Shown here piece by piece: positions 23,589-31,662 of a stretch of 48,959 nucleotides of DNA (position 1 is its first letter; each line of letters begins with the position of its first letter). The stretch is from Clostridiales bacterium (GTDB lineage Bacteria; Bacillota; Clostridia; Oscillospirales; Oscillospiraceae): NCBI GenBank assembly GCA_004558025.1, contig SFEG01000012.1, positions 1 through 48,959 on the forward strand, given 5' to 3'. Below the pieces are notes generated by a model. It ran no database searches. It had not been told where the DNA came from and saw nothing but the letters and a program-made list of their open reading frames with translations. The translations under genes were made by a program, and so were the position numbers.

Positions 23589-25064
23589 ATGGATATGACA
23601 TGGTTCGAGCAAATGGAGGCGCGCATACCCAAGGGTGAGGTGCGCACGAGATTTGCTCCAAGCCCCACGGGCTATATGCACGTCGGCAATCTGCGCACGG
23701 CGCTGTACACCTGGCTGATCGCGCGTCACAACGGCGGAAAGTTCATTCTGCGCATTGAGGACACCGATCAGGAGCGCTACGTTGAGGGCGCTGTCGACGT
23801 TATATACCGCACGATGGCGCAGTGCGGCCTTGATCACGACGAGGGTCCCGATGTCGGAGGCCCCGTGGGTCCCTATGTTCAGACCGAGCGCCGCGGTCTT
23901 TACGGCAAATACGCCGAGCTTCTCATCGAAAAGGGTCACGCCTACCGCTGCTTCTGCGAAAAGCAGGAGGAGACCGAGGGCTTTGAAAAGATCGCCGATC
24001 CCTGCCGCGGCCTGAGCCGTGAGGAAAGCGACAGGCGCGCCGCAGCCGGCGAGCCCTATGTCGTCCGCCAGAGGATACCCGAGGAGGGCAGCACCACCTT
24101 CCATGATGAGATATTCGGCGACATCACCGTTGAAAACTCGACGCTCGACGATCAGGTGCTCATAAAGCGCGACGGCCTGCCGACCTATAACTTCGCAAAC
24201 GTCGTCGACGATCACCTCATGGGCATAACGCACGTCGTGCGCGGTTCGGAGTATCTGTCCTCCTCGCCGAAGTATAATCTTCTGTACGAGGGCTTCGGAT
24301 GGAGCATTCCGGCCTATGTCCACTGCTCGCCCGTCATGCGCGATGCGCACAACAAGATGAGTAAGCGCCACGGCGACCCCTCGTATGAAGACCTCATAGC
24401 GCAGGGCTATCTCACCGACGCCGTCGTAAACTACGTGGCACTGCTCGGCTGGAGCCCCGGCGGCGAGCGCGAGATATTCACCATGCGCGAAATGGCCGAG
24501 ATATTCGATCTCAAGGGCATCTCCAAGTCCCCGGCCATATTCGATATAGAAAAGCTCAAATATTTTAACGCCGAATACATACGCGCCATGAGCCCCGAGG
24601 CCTTCGCGAAGGCCGCCGAGCCCTTCATCCGCCGCGCGGTCAAAAATCCGGAGATCGACCCCGCCGCCATTGCCGCACTTTTGCAGCAGCGCACCGAGGT
24701 CCTGACCGATATACCCGAAAAGCTCGATTTCTTCGACGAGCTGCCCGAGTACGACACGGCGCTGTACATCCACAAAAAGAGCAAGACCGACGAGGCGGGC
24801 TCTCTTGAGATGCTGCGAAAAATGCTGCCCATTTTCGAGGCGCTGCCCGACTGGAACGACGAGAGCATCCTCGCCGCGATGACCGGCATGGCCGAAAAGT
24901 GCGAGTGCAAGAACGCGAAGGTCATGTGGCCTGTGCGTATCGCTGCGGCCGGAAAGGCCGTAACGCCCGGCGGCGCTGTTGAGATATGCCGCATCCTCGG
25001 CAAGGACGAGACGCTCCGCCGCCTGCGCGTCGGCATCGAAAAGCTCGAAAAGGCAGTCAGATAA
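23589..25064 (+). CDS. gltX: Glutamyl-tRNA synthetase
   Basis: 491 residues from the ATG at 23589, preceded by CGGAGG; the long upstream open frame is not coding. Class I synthetase with the HIGH-type motif in APSPTGYMHVGNLRTAL and the KMSKS-type loop NKMSKRHGDPS. It charges tRNA-Glu and, in many Firmicutes, also tRNA-Gln as substrate for the amidotransferase; whether it is discriminating is not visible. It precedes the rpsF operon, separated by a strong hairpin. Confidence 0.96.
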   Translation: MDMTWFEQMEARIPKGEVRTRFAPSPTGYMHVGNLRTALYTWLIARHNGGKFILRIEDTDQERYVEGAVDVIYRTMAQCGLDHDEGPDVGGPVGPYVQTERRGLYGKYAELLIEKGHAYRCFCEKQEETEGFEKIADPCRGLSREESDRRAAAGEPYVVRQRIPEEGSTTFHDEIFGDITVENSTLDDQVLIKRDGLPTYNFANVVDDHLMGITHVVRGSEYLSSSPKYNLLYEGFGWSIPAYVHCSPVMRDAHNKMSKRHGDPSYEDLIAQGYLTDAVVNYVALLGWSPGGEREIFTMREMAEIFDLKGISKSPAIFDIEKLKYFNAEYIRAMSPEAFAKAAEPFIRRAVKNPEIDPAAIAALLQQRTEVLTDIPEKLDFFDELPEYDTALYIHKKSKTDEAGSLEMLRKMLPIFEALPDWNDESILAAMTGMAEKCECKNAKVMWPVRIAAAGKAVTPGGAVEICRILGKDETLRRLRVGIEKLEKAVR

Positions 25065-25098
25065 TGCCGATACGATCGGCTATCCGCTATCCGTTCTC

Positions 25099-25135
25099 AA
25101 GCCCTTTTGTGCGGCGCGGCCGCGCAAAAGGGCTT
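25099..25135 (+). terminator. 17-bp hairpin after gltX, merging with the rpsF promoter
   Basis: The stem pairs AAGCCCTTTTGTGCGGC (25099-25115) with GCCGCGCAAAAGGGCTT (25119-25135), with one G-U pair and a 3-nt loop. No U-tract follows; instead the last TT of the stem are the first bases of the rpsF -35 box. It may still end or protect the gltX transcript. Confidence 0.55.
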
Positions 25136-25161
25136 GACATTCCGGCAAAATCATATATAAT
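25134..25161 (+). promoter_or_regulatory. Promoter of the rpsF-ssb-rpsR operon
   Basis: -35 TTGACA (25134-25139), 16-bp spacer, -10 TATAAT (25156-25161). The start of transcription would be near 25168. Confidence 0.85.
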
Positions 25162-25165
25162 GTTA

Positions 25166-25230
25166 TGGTCTGCCGGTATGTGCAGACTATCCTTGCTCCC
25201 GACGAGCTCGGGGGCCAAAAGACCAGAAGG
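25166..25230 (+). promoter_or_regulatory. Structured rpsF leader, possible S6/S18 autoregulatory site
   Basis: The ~70-nt leader can form GTCTGC/GCAGAC (25168-25186 region) and CCCGA/TCGGG around 25198-25213, closed by an outer GGTCT/AGACC pairing. In many bacteria the S6-S18 complex binds a CCG-containing stem here and represses the operon. The presence of that exact motif is not certain. Confidence 0.35.
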
Positions 25231-25241
25231 AGGTGCAAACC

Positions 25242-25538
25242 ATGGCAAAAGCAACTGAGAAGTACGAAGTAATGTACATCATCAACCCGAACTTCACCGA
25301 GGAGCAGACCGCTGCCGTCGTCGAGAAGTTCAAAGCGCTCGTTGAGGCTCATGGTACCCTGGACGAACTGGAGGAGATGGGTAAGCGCAAGCTCGCTTAC
25401 GAGATCAACTACATTTCGGAAGGCTACTATGTGCTGATGAAGTTCACCAGCGGCGCGGATTTCCCCGCAGAGCTGGACCGTATCCTCGGCATCACCGACG
25501 GCATTATGCGTCGCCTGATCACCCTGCGTGCTGAGTAA
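25242..25538 (+). CDS. rpsF: 30S ribosomal protein S6
   Basis: 98 residues from the ATG at 25242 with the strong site AAGGAGGT eight bases upstream; an upstream in-frame ATG at 25233 lies within that site and is rejected. S6 signature: YEVMYIINPNFTEEQ, GKRKLAYEINYISEGYYVLMKF and the conserved end LGITDGIMRRL. S6 binds S18 and the central domain of 16S rRNA. First gene of the classical S6-SSB-S18 operon. Confidence 0.97.
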   Translation: MAKATEKYEVMYIINPNFTEEQTAAVVEKFKALVEAHGTLDELEEMGKRKLAYEINYISEGYYVLMKFTSGADFPAELDRILGITDGIMRRLITLRAE

Positions 25539-25549
25539 GGAGACGAGTT

Positions 25550-25996
25550 ATGCTTAACCACATCACGATCATGGGCCGCCTGACCCGTGACCCCGAGCTG
25601 AGATACACTCAGTCGCAGACTCCCGTCGCATCGTTCACCCTTGCCGTTGACCGCGATTTCGGCGGCCGTGACAGCGGCGAAAAGCAGACCGATTTTATCG
25701 ACTGCGTCGCATGGCGCTCTACCGCTGAATTTGTCAGCAAGTATTTCGCCAAGGGCAGCATGGCTGTCGTTTCCGGCAGACTGCAGATCCGCGACTGGAC
25801 CGACCGCGAGGGCGGCAAGCGCCGCAGCGCAGAGGTCGTTGTCGACAACATGTATTTCGGCGAAAGCAAGCGCCGCGAAGGCGGCGACATGCGCGGTGAG
25901 CCCCGTCATGCTTCAAGCTACGACGCTCCGAGCCCCTCGATGGGCGCGTCGGCGTTTTCCGAGCTTGGCGACGATGACGGCGAACTGCCGTTTTAA
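25550..25996 (+). CDS. ssb: Single-stranded DNA-binding protein
   Basis: 148 residues. OB-fold from MLNHITIMGRLTRDPELRYT through the RKxxxDWT strand (QIRDWTDREGGKRRSAEVVVDNM), then a Gly/Ser-rich linker and the acidic tail DDGELPF, which recruits DNA repair and replication partners. It lies between rpsF and rpsR, the usual place in Firmicutes, 11 bp after rpsF. Confidence 0.97.
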   Translation: MLNHITIMGRLTRDPELRYTQSQTPVASFTLAVDRDFGGRDSGEKQTDFIDCVAWRSTAEFVSKYFAKGSMAVVSGRLQIRDWTDREGGKRRSAEVVVDNMYFGESKRREGGDMRGEPRHASSYDAPSPSMGASAFSELGDDDGELPF

Positions 25997-26020
25997 AAAT
26001 AATATAGGAGGATACAGCTA

Positions 26021-26260
26021 ATGGCTTTCGATAAGAACAATCCCAAGAACCGCAAGCGCAGAAAAGTCTGCCAGTTTTGCGTAGATAAGGCCACCAGCAT
26101 CGACTATAAGGATACCGCTAAGCTCCGCCGCTTCATGTCCGAGCGCAGCAAGATCCTTCCCCGTCGTACCACCGGTACCTGCGCAATGCATCAGCGCCAG
26201 CTCACCGAGGCTATCAAGAGAGCCCGTCAGATCGCTCTCCTGCCCTATGTGACCGACTGA
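26021..26260 (+). CDS. rpsR: 30S ribosomal protein S18
   Basis: 79 residues, with the S18 core: a CQFC pair near the N-terminus (CxxC zinc-ribbon form), IDYKDTAKLRRFMSERSKILPRRTTG and a basic C-terminal helix (HQRQLTEAIKRARQIALLPY). Start ATG after AGGAGG. Last gene of the operon, followed at once by a terminator. Confidence 0.97.
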   Translation: MAFDKNNPKNRKRRKVCQFCVDKATSIDYKDTAKLRRFMSERSKILPRRTTGTCAMHQRQLTEAIKRARQIALLPYVTD

Positions 26261-26270
26261 TTATAAGATC

Positions 26271-26304
26271 AAAGCTCCCGCTTCAATGAAGCGGGAGCTT
26301 TTTT
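26271..26304 (+). terminator. Intrinsic terminator of the rpsF operon
   Basis: A 14-bp perfect stem AAAGCTCCCGCTTC/GAAGCGGGAGCTTT (26271-26284 with 26288-26301), 3-nt loop, six T. Confidence 0.95.
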
Positions 26305-26375
26305 GCTGCTATTTCGGCATTTTGTGCAAGATTTGCGGCAATATTGCGTCTTTACAGGTGAACGGCGCCGCGCAT

Positions 26376-26414
26376 TTATCCCCCCAACACGCGCAAGGGC
26401 GCCTCGTTCAACAT
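26376..26414 (-). CDS. Possible 12-codon ORF with strong ribosome site
   Basis: On the minus strand AAGGAGAT stands 7 bases before an ATG that opens a 12-residue peptide (MLNEAPLRVLGG). It is not recognised. It could be a leader peptide or the remnant of a lost gene; nothing coding follows it before the rpsR terminator. Listed only because the ribosome site is strong. Confidence 0.2.
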   Translation of the reverse strand: MLNEAPLRVLGG

Positions 26415-26443
26415 TATTAAGATCTCCTTTCTCCACCCCACTA

Positions 26444-26479
26444 ACGGATGACGTCTCCCCCAGACGCCATCCGTTTTTT
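26444..26479 (+). terminator. Orphan intrinsic terminator
   Basis: A 13-bp stem ACGGATGACGTCT/AGACGCCATCCGT with one A-C mismatch, loop CCCCC (26457-26461) and six T. The rpsF operon already ends at 26304, so this serves either an unrecognised short transcript (26305-26443) or is a leftover. Its T-run is the left end of repeat copy 8. Confidence 0.75.
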
Positions 26480-26754
26480 AGTGGCGCTTTAGCGCTTCTG
26501 CCGATACGTATTTTGCGTCGGCACGACCGGGGAGTGCGCTGGAAACAAAAAGTGGGCGGGCAATGCCCGCCCCTATAGATTTCAGTTCCGACCACGTCCT
26601 TTGTGACTGTTTCGTCGGCAGGCGCGATACCGGGCTGACGCAAAGCTTTCGCTGCACTAACGGAATGAGGCAGTTTCGCGGTTTCCTCCGCAGCTTCGAT
26701 ACCGGGCTGACGCAATCACCGTATCGGCAGGTGCCTCAATACGCTATTAAAAAG
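26474..26754. repeat. Intergenic palindromic element, copy 8 (full, enlarged)
   Basis: Left end TTTTTTAGTGGCGC in the preceding terminator; right end CAATACGCTATTAAAAA overlapping the sstT stop. Arms CTGCCGATACGTATTTTGCG and GCAATCACCGTATCGGCAG. It contains a GGGCGGGC/GCCCGCCC hairpin near 26554-26572 and two separate GATACCGGGCTGACGC segments, so it is probably composite. Confidence 0.8.
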
Positions 26755-27976
26755 TGATCTCTTTGCCGGACTTGCGCCACTGCTTGAATTCCGCTACGGC
26801 GGTGAACAGCGCGTCGGAGGAGGAGTTTATCGCGGTCTCGACGGAGTCCTGGATAACGCCGATGATGAAGCCGACGCCGACGACCTGCATGGCGACGTCG
26901 TTGGAGATGCCGAACAGAGAGCAGGCCATGGGGATCAGCAGAAGCGAACCGCCCGCAACGCCGGATGCGCCGCACGCGCCGAGAGCCGCCATGACCGACA
27001 GAATGATCGCAACGGGAAGCTCGACGGTCATGCCGAGGGTGTGCACAGCTGCGAGAGTCATAACCGTGATGGTGACCGCGGCGCCCGCCATGTTGATGGT
27101 CGCGCCGAGGGGGATGGATACGGAATAGAACTCTTTGTCGAGGCCGAGGCTCTCGCACAGGTTCACATTGACGGGGATGTTAGCCGCCGAGGAGCGGGTG
27201 AAGAACGCGGTCACGCCGCTTTCCTTCAGGCACCTGAACACCAGCGGATAAGGGTTCTTGCGGATGACGATGAAGGCCATGATGGGGTTTACGACGAGCG
27301 CCGCGACCAGCATGCAGCCGACGAGGATCAGCAGCAGCTTGCCGTACTCGGTGAAGATGGCAAGGCCGCTGGTGGAAACCGCGGAGAATACCAGACCGAG
27401 GATGCCGAAGGGCGCAAGGTTAATAACAAAGCGCACGGCCTTGGTGACGGCCTCGGACGCGTCGGCGAGGAACTTCTTGGTCGTGTCGGACGAGGCTTTG
27501 AACGCAAAGCCGAGAACGACGGCCCAGAACAGAACGCCGAGGTAGTTGCCGGAAACTATGGAGCCTATCGGGTTTGCAACGACGTTGTTGAGAAGTCCGG
27601 TGAAGATGGCAGCGAAGCTGTCGGGCGCTTCATTGGAGGCAGCGTCGGTGAGGGTGATGCTCACGGGGAAGATAAAGCTTGCCACAACAGCGATGGCCGC
27701 GGCGAGGAAGGTGGAGAAGAGGTACAGCACTATAACGGTGCCGAACTGCTTGCCCATCTTTTCTCTCGACTGCGCCAGCGCGCTGATGATAAGTATGAAC
27801 ACCAGCAGAGGCGCAATTGCCTTCAGCGCGCCGACAAACAGCTCGCCGAGGATGCCGATGCCGGGTGCGGTGTTGGCCGCGTTGGGGATAAGCAGCGCAA
27901 GCGCCGCGCCGATGACCATGCCGATAACTATGCGCAGCACGAGGCTCACGCTGTTATATGCTTTTACGATTTTCAT
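26747..27976 (-). CDS. sstT: Serine/threonine:sodium symporter SstT
   Basis: 409 residues, DAACS (dicarboxylate/amino acid:cation symporter) family, about eight helices with two re-entrant loops. It imports serine and threonine with sodium. Diagnostic segments: IGMVIGAALAL, VGALKAIAPLLVFILI, the serine-rich loop FTRSSAANIPVN, the NMAGAAVTITVMTLAA helix and GVIQDSVETAINSSSDALF. Monocistronic, with its own consensus promoter. The last Phe codon and TAA come from repeat copy 8. Confidence 0.95.
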   Translation of the reverse strand: MKIVKAYNSVSLVLRIVIGMVIGAALALLIPNAANTAPGIGILGELFVGALKAIAPLLVFILIISALAQSREKMGKQFGTVIVLYLFSTFLAAAIAVVASFIFPVSITLTDAASNEAPDSFAAIFTGLLNNVVANPIGSIVSGNYLGVLFWAVVLGFAFKASSDTTKKFLADASEAVTKAVRFVINLAPFGILGLVFSAVSTSGLAIFTEYGKLLLILVGCMLVAALVVNPIMAFIVIRKNPYPLVFRCLKESGVTAFFTRSSAANIPVNVNLCESLGLDKEFYSVSIPLGATINMAGAAVTITVMTLAAVHTLGMTVELPVAIILSVMAALGACGASGVAGGSLLLIPMACSLFGISNDVAMQVVGVGFIIGVIQDSVETAINSSSDALFTAVAEFKQWRKSGKEITF

Positions 27977-28029
27977 TTGTATCTCTCATCCTTTGATGTT
28001 AATTACGCGTTAATTTGCGCGCAAAAGAT

Positions 28030-28058
28030 AGTTTAACAAACTGTTAACGTGATGTCAA
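28030..28058 (-). promoter_or_regulatory. Promoter of sstT
   Basis: On the minus strand: -35 TTGACA (28053-28058), 17-bp spacer, -10 TAAACT (28030-28035). The -35 box directly abuts the T-run of repeat copy 9. The leader contains short palindromes (TTAACGCGTAA, TTGCGCGCAA). Confidence 0.8.
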
Positions 28059-28059
28059 C

Positions 28060-28253
28060 TTTTTAGTGGCGCATTTTTAGAGGCACACGGACACTGTACC
28101 TATACGTATATTACGATGTCCCGACAGGTTGGTACAGAGAAAACCGTAAAAAACGGGCGAGCAATGCTCGCCCGTTTTTGCGGTTTTCGCCGACACTCCC
28201 CAGTCGGGCTGACGCGAAAGCGTATCGGTACAATGTAGGTGCGCCACTAAAAA
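28060..28253. repeat. Intergenic palindromic element, copy 9, with nested left ends
   Basis: Two left ends follow each other: TTTTTAGTGGCGCA (28060-28073) then TTTTTAGAGGCACACGG (28074-). The right end GTGCGCCACTAAAAAG matches the outer left end. Core hairpin GGGCGAGCAATGCTCGCCC near 28157-28175. Confidence 0.8.
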
Positions 28254-28287
28254 GAGAGTGCAGACTTAAATCTGCATTCTCTTTTTT
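28253..28287. terminator. Terminator hairpin of the GAGTGCAGA family
   Basis: Stem AGAGAGTGCAGA/TCTGCATTCTCT (28253-28264 with 28271-28282) with one G-U pair, loop of six, then six T. It lies between repeat copies 9 and 10 and its T-tract begins copy 10. No gene ends here on the plus strand, so it probably acts on the minus strand or is a displaced copy. Confidence 0.75.
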
Positions 28288-28496
28288 ACTGGCGTATTGA
28301 GTCTATCCCAATACGCATTTCACAGCTGCCCGGTATCGGAACTGAGGTGAAAACCATAGCGTTCAGCATCCCGTGAGTACGACAAAATTTTTGCATCTTC
28401 CTCGCGGTAAGCGACAGCTTTACGGTTTTGCCGACAGGTGCGATACCGGGCTTGCGCAATCACCGTATCGGCAACAGCCTTAATTCGCCTCTAAAA
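28282..28496. repeat. Intergenic palindromic element, copy 10 (full)
   Basis: Left end TTTTTTACTGGCGTATTGAG, right end TTAATTCGCCTCTAAAA overlapping the ileS stop. Arms ATCCCAATACGCATTTC and GCAATCACCGTATCGGCAAC. The core has CATAGCGTTCAGC facing GACAGCTTTACGG. Immediately follows copy 9 and a terminator. Confidence 0.85.
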
Positions 28497-31278
28497 CGGC
28501 TTTGCAGCGGGGGCAGAGGCCTGTCTCGGGGTCGGCGGCCTTGGAGTGCATCCAGCAGCGCGGGCACTTCGTGCCCTCGGCCTCCTTGACGGAGACGGTC
28601 AGGCCGGGGTTATTCGAGCCGACGGCGGTGACTGCGGTCTCGTCGGACGCGTCGTCCTCGGCGATGAGGCACTCGGAAACGATGAGCAGCTCCTTGAGAT
28701 CCATGTCGGAGACCTTATCGAGCACGGCCTTGCTCTCGCCGGAGGCGCGCAGGGTGACGGAAGCCTCGAGGGGCTTGCCGATGCGCTTATCGGCGCGGGC
28801 TTTTTCGAGAACGCCGTTGACGTCGCTGCGCACGGAGATGAGCGCGTCCCACTTCGCCATCTCGGCGTCGTCGAGCGCATACTCGGTAAAGGGCTTGTTC
28901 ATCTCGTTGAGTACAACGTTTCGCACATCGTCCTCGGCGCGATGGGGCATGGAGAGCCAGATCTCGTCGCAGGTGAAGGCGAGGATGGGCGCGAACATCT
29001 TGGTCAGCGTATCGAGGATCAGGAAGAGCGCGGTCTGTGCGCTGCGGCGCTCGAGGCTGTTTCTGCCGGAGCAGTAGAGCCTGTCCTTGATGATATCGAG
29101 GTAGAAGTTTGAAAGCTCGACGACGCAGAAGTCGTTGATAAGGTGCGACACTACGTGGAACTCGTACTCGTCATAGGCGGCGAAGGCCTTCTCGATGAGC
29201 TTGTTGAGCTTCGTGATCGCCCATTTGTCAAGCTCCAGCATATCCTCGGGCTTTACGAGCTCGTTTGCGTCGAAGCCGTCAAGGTTGCCGAGGCAGTAGC
29301 GCGCGGTGTTGCGGAACTTGAGGTAGTTCTGGCTAAGCTGCTTGAAGATCTCGTCTGAGCAGCGGACGTCGACGTGATAGTCCGAGGAGCCTGCCCACAG
29401 GCGCAGCAGGTCCGCGCCGTACTTATCGAAGATCTCCGCCGGATCCATGCCGTTGCCGAGGGATTTGTGCATTGCCTTGCCCTCGCCGTCGACAGTCCAG
29501 CCGTGGGTCACGCACTCCTTGAACGGTGCGCCGCGGCCGAGTGCGCCGACCGCGACGAGCAGCGAGGACTGGAACCAGCCGCGGTACTGGTCAAGACCCT
29601 CGATGTACATCGTGGCGGGCCAGAAGCCCTGATCGCGCTCCATTGCCGCGTAGTGCGTGGAGCCGGAGTCGAACCAGCCGTCGAGTGTGTCTGTCTCCTT
29701 GGTGAAGTGCTTACCGCCGCAGTGCGGGCAGGTAAAGCCCTCGGGCAGGAGCTCTGCCGCTTCGCGCTCGAACCATGCGTTCGAGCCCTCTTTTTCGTAG
29801 ATCTTGGCGACGGACTCGATGCTCTCGTCGGTGCAGACGGGCTTTGAGCAGTCATCGCAGTAGAAAACGGGGATGGGCAGACCCCAGCGGCGCTGACGCG
29901 AGATGCACCAGTCGGTGCGCTCAAGGATCATGCTTCTCATTCTGTCCTTGCCCCATGTCGGCACCCAGCGCACGTCCTCGCAGGCGCCGGTGGCCTCGTC
30001 CTTGAACGAGTCGACCGAGCAGAACCACTGCGGAGTCGCGCGGAAGATGATCGGGTGCTTGCATCTCCAGCAGTGCGGGTAGCTGTGGATGATATCCTCG
30101 GACGCGAAGAGCATGCCGCTTTCCTTCATGTCGTTGAGGATGACAGGGTTACTCTCGTCGGTGCCCATGCCGGCGTACTTTCCGGCATATTCGGTGTGCT
30201 TGCCCTGATCGTTGACGGGAACGACCATGTCCATGCCGTAGCGCTTGCAGGTCAGATAGTCGTCCGCGCCGAAGCCGGGAGCGGTGTGGACGCAGCCGGT
30301 GCCGGAGTCCATGGTGACGTAGTCGGCCAGGACGAGGCGGCTGGTCTTGGGCAGGAAGGGATGGTCTGCGAGCATGTTCTCGAAGAACGCACCCTCGTGT
30401 CTTTCAACGATCTCATAGTCCTCAAAGCCGCCCAGAGCCATGACCTTCTTGGTCAGAGCCTCGGCCATGATATACATCTCGCCGTTGGGAGCCTTGACGA
30501 TGACATAGCTCTCCGACGGGTGCAGGGCGATGGCGAGGTTGCCGGGCAGGGTCCAGATGGTAGTAGTCCAGATGACGAAGTACAGCTTGGACTTGTCCAG
30601 ATCGCCCAGCTTGCCGAGGTCGTCGCGCATGGGGAACTTGACATAGACGGTCGTGCAGGGATCGTCCTTATATTCGATCTCGGCCTCTGCCAGTGCGGTC
30701 TCGTCGTGGGCGCACCAGTAAACGGGCTTGAGGCCCTTGTAGATGTGGCCGTTTTTATACATCTTGCCGAAAACGCGGGTCTCCATCGCCTCAAAGCCGG
30801 GGTCCATGGTCTTATACGGATGCTCCCAGTCGCCGATAACGCCCATGCGCTTGAAGCCCTCGCGCTGAACGTCGATGTAGTGGTCGGCGTATGCGTGGCA
30901 GGCCGAGCGGAAGTCGGCGAGGCTCATGGCCTTGTGATTGAGCTTCTGCTCCTTGATGATGGCAGACTCGATGGGCATGCCGTGGTTATCCCAGCCGGGG
31001 ATGTACGGCGTATAGTAGCCGCGCATTGCGTAAGTGCGCGTGATGAAGTCCTTGATGGATTTGTTCAGCGCGTGACCCATGTGCAGAGCACCGTTGGAGA
31101 ACGGAGGGCCGTCGTGAAGGTTGAACAGGGGCTTGCCCTCGTTCTTTTTAAGCATCTCGTTGTAGATGTCCATCTCCTGCCAATGCTTGAGCATATCGGG
31201 CTCGCGCTTGGGCAGTCCCGCGCGCATCGGGAACTCGGTCTTCGGGAGATTGAGTGTTGCGTCATACTTCTGTGCCAT
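28480..31278 (-). CDS. ileS: Isoleucyl-tRNA synthetase
   Basis: 932 residues from the ATG at 31276-31278 (MAQKYDATLNLPKTEFPMRA), chosen because GGAGG is 8 bp upstream; the earlier in-frame ATG is part of that site. Class I synthetase: HIGH-type motif PFSNGALHMGHALNK, editing domain, WFQSSLL and a C-terminal zinc knuckle CPRCW...CPRC. The KMSKS loop reads KAMHKSLGNG, keeping the second Lys and Ser. The stop and last residues (LEAN) lie in repeat copy 10. It follows yggS-sepF-divIVA as in many Firmicutes, but a terminator and ~340 bp of repeats now separate it from divIVA. No T-box motif was seen. Confidence 0.96.
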   Translation of the reverse strand: MAQKYDATLNLPKTEFPMRAGLPKREPDMLKHWQEMDIYNEMLKKNEGKPLFNLHDGPPFSNGALHMGHALNKSIKDFITRTYAMRGYYTPYIPGWDNHGMPIESAIIKEQKLNHKAMSLADFRSACHAYADHYIDVQREGFKRMGVIGDWEHPYKTMDPGFEAMETRVFGKMYKNGHIYKGLKPVYWCAHDETALAEAEIEYKDDPCTTVYVKFPMRDDLGKLGDLDKSKLYFVIWTTTIWTLPGNLAIALHPSESYVIVKAPNGEMYIMAEALTKKVMALGGFEDYEIVERHEGAFFENMLADHPFLPKTSRLVLADYVTMDSGTGCVHTAPGFGADDYLTCKRYGMDMVVPVNDQGKHTEYAGKYAGMGTDESNPVILNDMKESGMLFASEDIIHSYPHCWRCKHPIIFRATPQWFCSVDSFKDEATGACEDVRWVPTWGKDRMRSMILERTDWCISRQRRWGLPIPVFYCDDCSKPVCTDESIESVAKIYEKEGSNAWFEREAAELLPEGFTCPHCGGKHFTKETDTLDGWFDSGSTHYAAMERDQGFWPATMYIEGLDQYRGWFQSSLLVAVGALGRGAPFKECVTHGWTVDGEGKAMHKSLGNGMDPAEIFDKYGADLLRLWAGSSDYHVDVRCSDEIFKQLSQNYLKFRNTARYCLGNLDGFDANELVKPEDMLELDKWAITKLNKLIEKAFAAYDEYEFHVVSHLINDFCVVELSNFYLDIIKDRLYCSGRNSLERRSAQTALFLILDTLTKMFAPILAFTCDEIWLSMPHRAEDDVRNVVLNEMNKPFTEYALDDAEMAKWDALISVRSDVNGVLEKARADKRIGKPLEASVTLRASGESKAVLDKVSDMDLKELLIVSECLIAEDDASDETAVTAVGSNNPGLTVSVKEAEGTKCPRCWMHSKAADPETGLCPRCKAVLEAN

Positions 31279-31291
31279 AAATTTATCCTCC

Positions 31292-31370
31292 ATTTTTTAG
31301 AGGCGCATTAACGCCTCACCTATACATTTTTTGCAGCGCCCGGTATCGAGGCCGCGGCGGAAACCGCGGC
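31292..31370. repeat. Intergenic palindromic element, copy 11 (left half) at the ileS start
   Basis: TTTTTTAGAGGCGCATTAACG, then ACCTATACATTTTTTGCAGC and CCCGGTATCGAGGCCG, ending in a GCCGCGGCGGAAACCGCGGC inverted repeat. The terminal T-run adjoins the ileS ribosome site. Right half missing. Confidence 0.7.
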
Positions 31371-31606
31371 AAGTAGATAGCGGACAGCTGATAGCCGGTG
31401 GGGTTGCCTATTCAAATCCGTGCGCTCTGCGCACACCTCACCTATTCACTATTACCTATTCACTATTCACTTGCAGGCGCAGCCTGCATTTTGCCTTCCC
31501 CTTAAGGGGAGGTGTCACCGTAGGTGACGGATGAGGCGATATCGAATTCCATTCGCTCTTTGAGCGAATACCTCAATTATTCATTACTCACTATTCATTA
31601 TTAATT
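31371..31606. repeat. Mosaic of small repeats upstream of ileS
   Basis: In order: GCGGACAGCTGATAGCC (31377-31394); GTGCGC TCT GCGCAC (~31421-31433); AT-rich TATTCACTATT direct repeats (31442-31470); GCAGGCGCAGCCTGC (~31473-31487); CCTTCCCCTTAAGGGGAGG with GTCACCGTAGGTGAC and GGATGAGG (31494-31536); ATTCGCTCTTTGAGCGAAT (~31551-31570); another AT-rich ATTCATTACTCACTATTC stretch. No gene was found. Confidence 0.65.
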
Positions 31607-31608
31607 TT

Positions 31609-31662
31609 GTTTTTCCCGCCGGGAAAAACAAAAAAGGCGTGCCGATGTTTCCGCACGCCTTT
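31609..31662 (-). terminator. Terminator of the divIVA operon, with a second hairpin
   Basis: On the minus strand the stem AAAGGCGTGC/GCACGCCTTT (31633-31642 with 31653-31662) is followed by TTTTTTGTTTTT. Immediately beyond is a 10-bp stem GTTTTTCCCG/CGGGAAAAAC (31609-31629). Confidence 0.85.
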
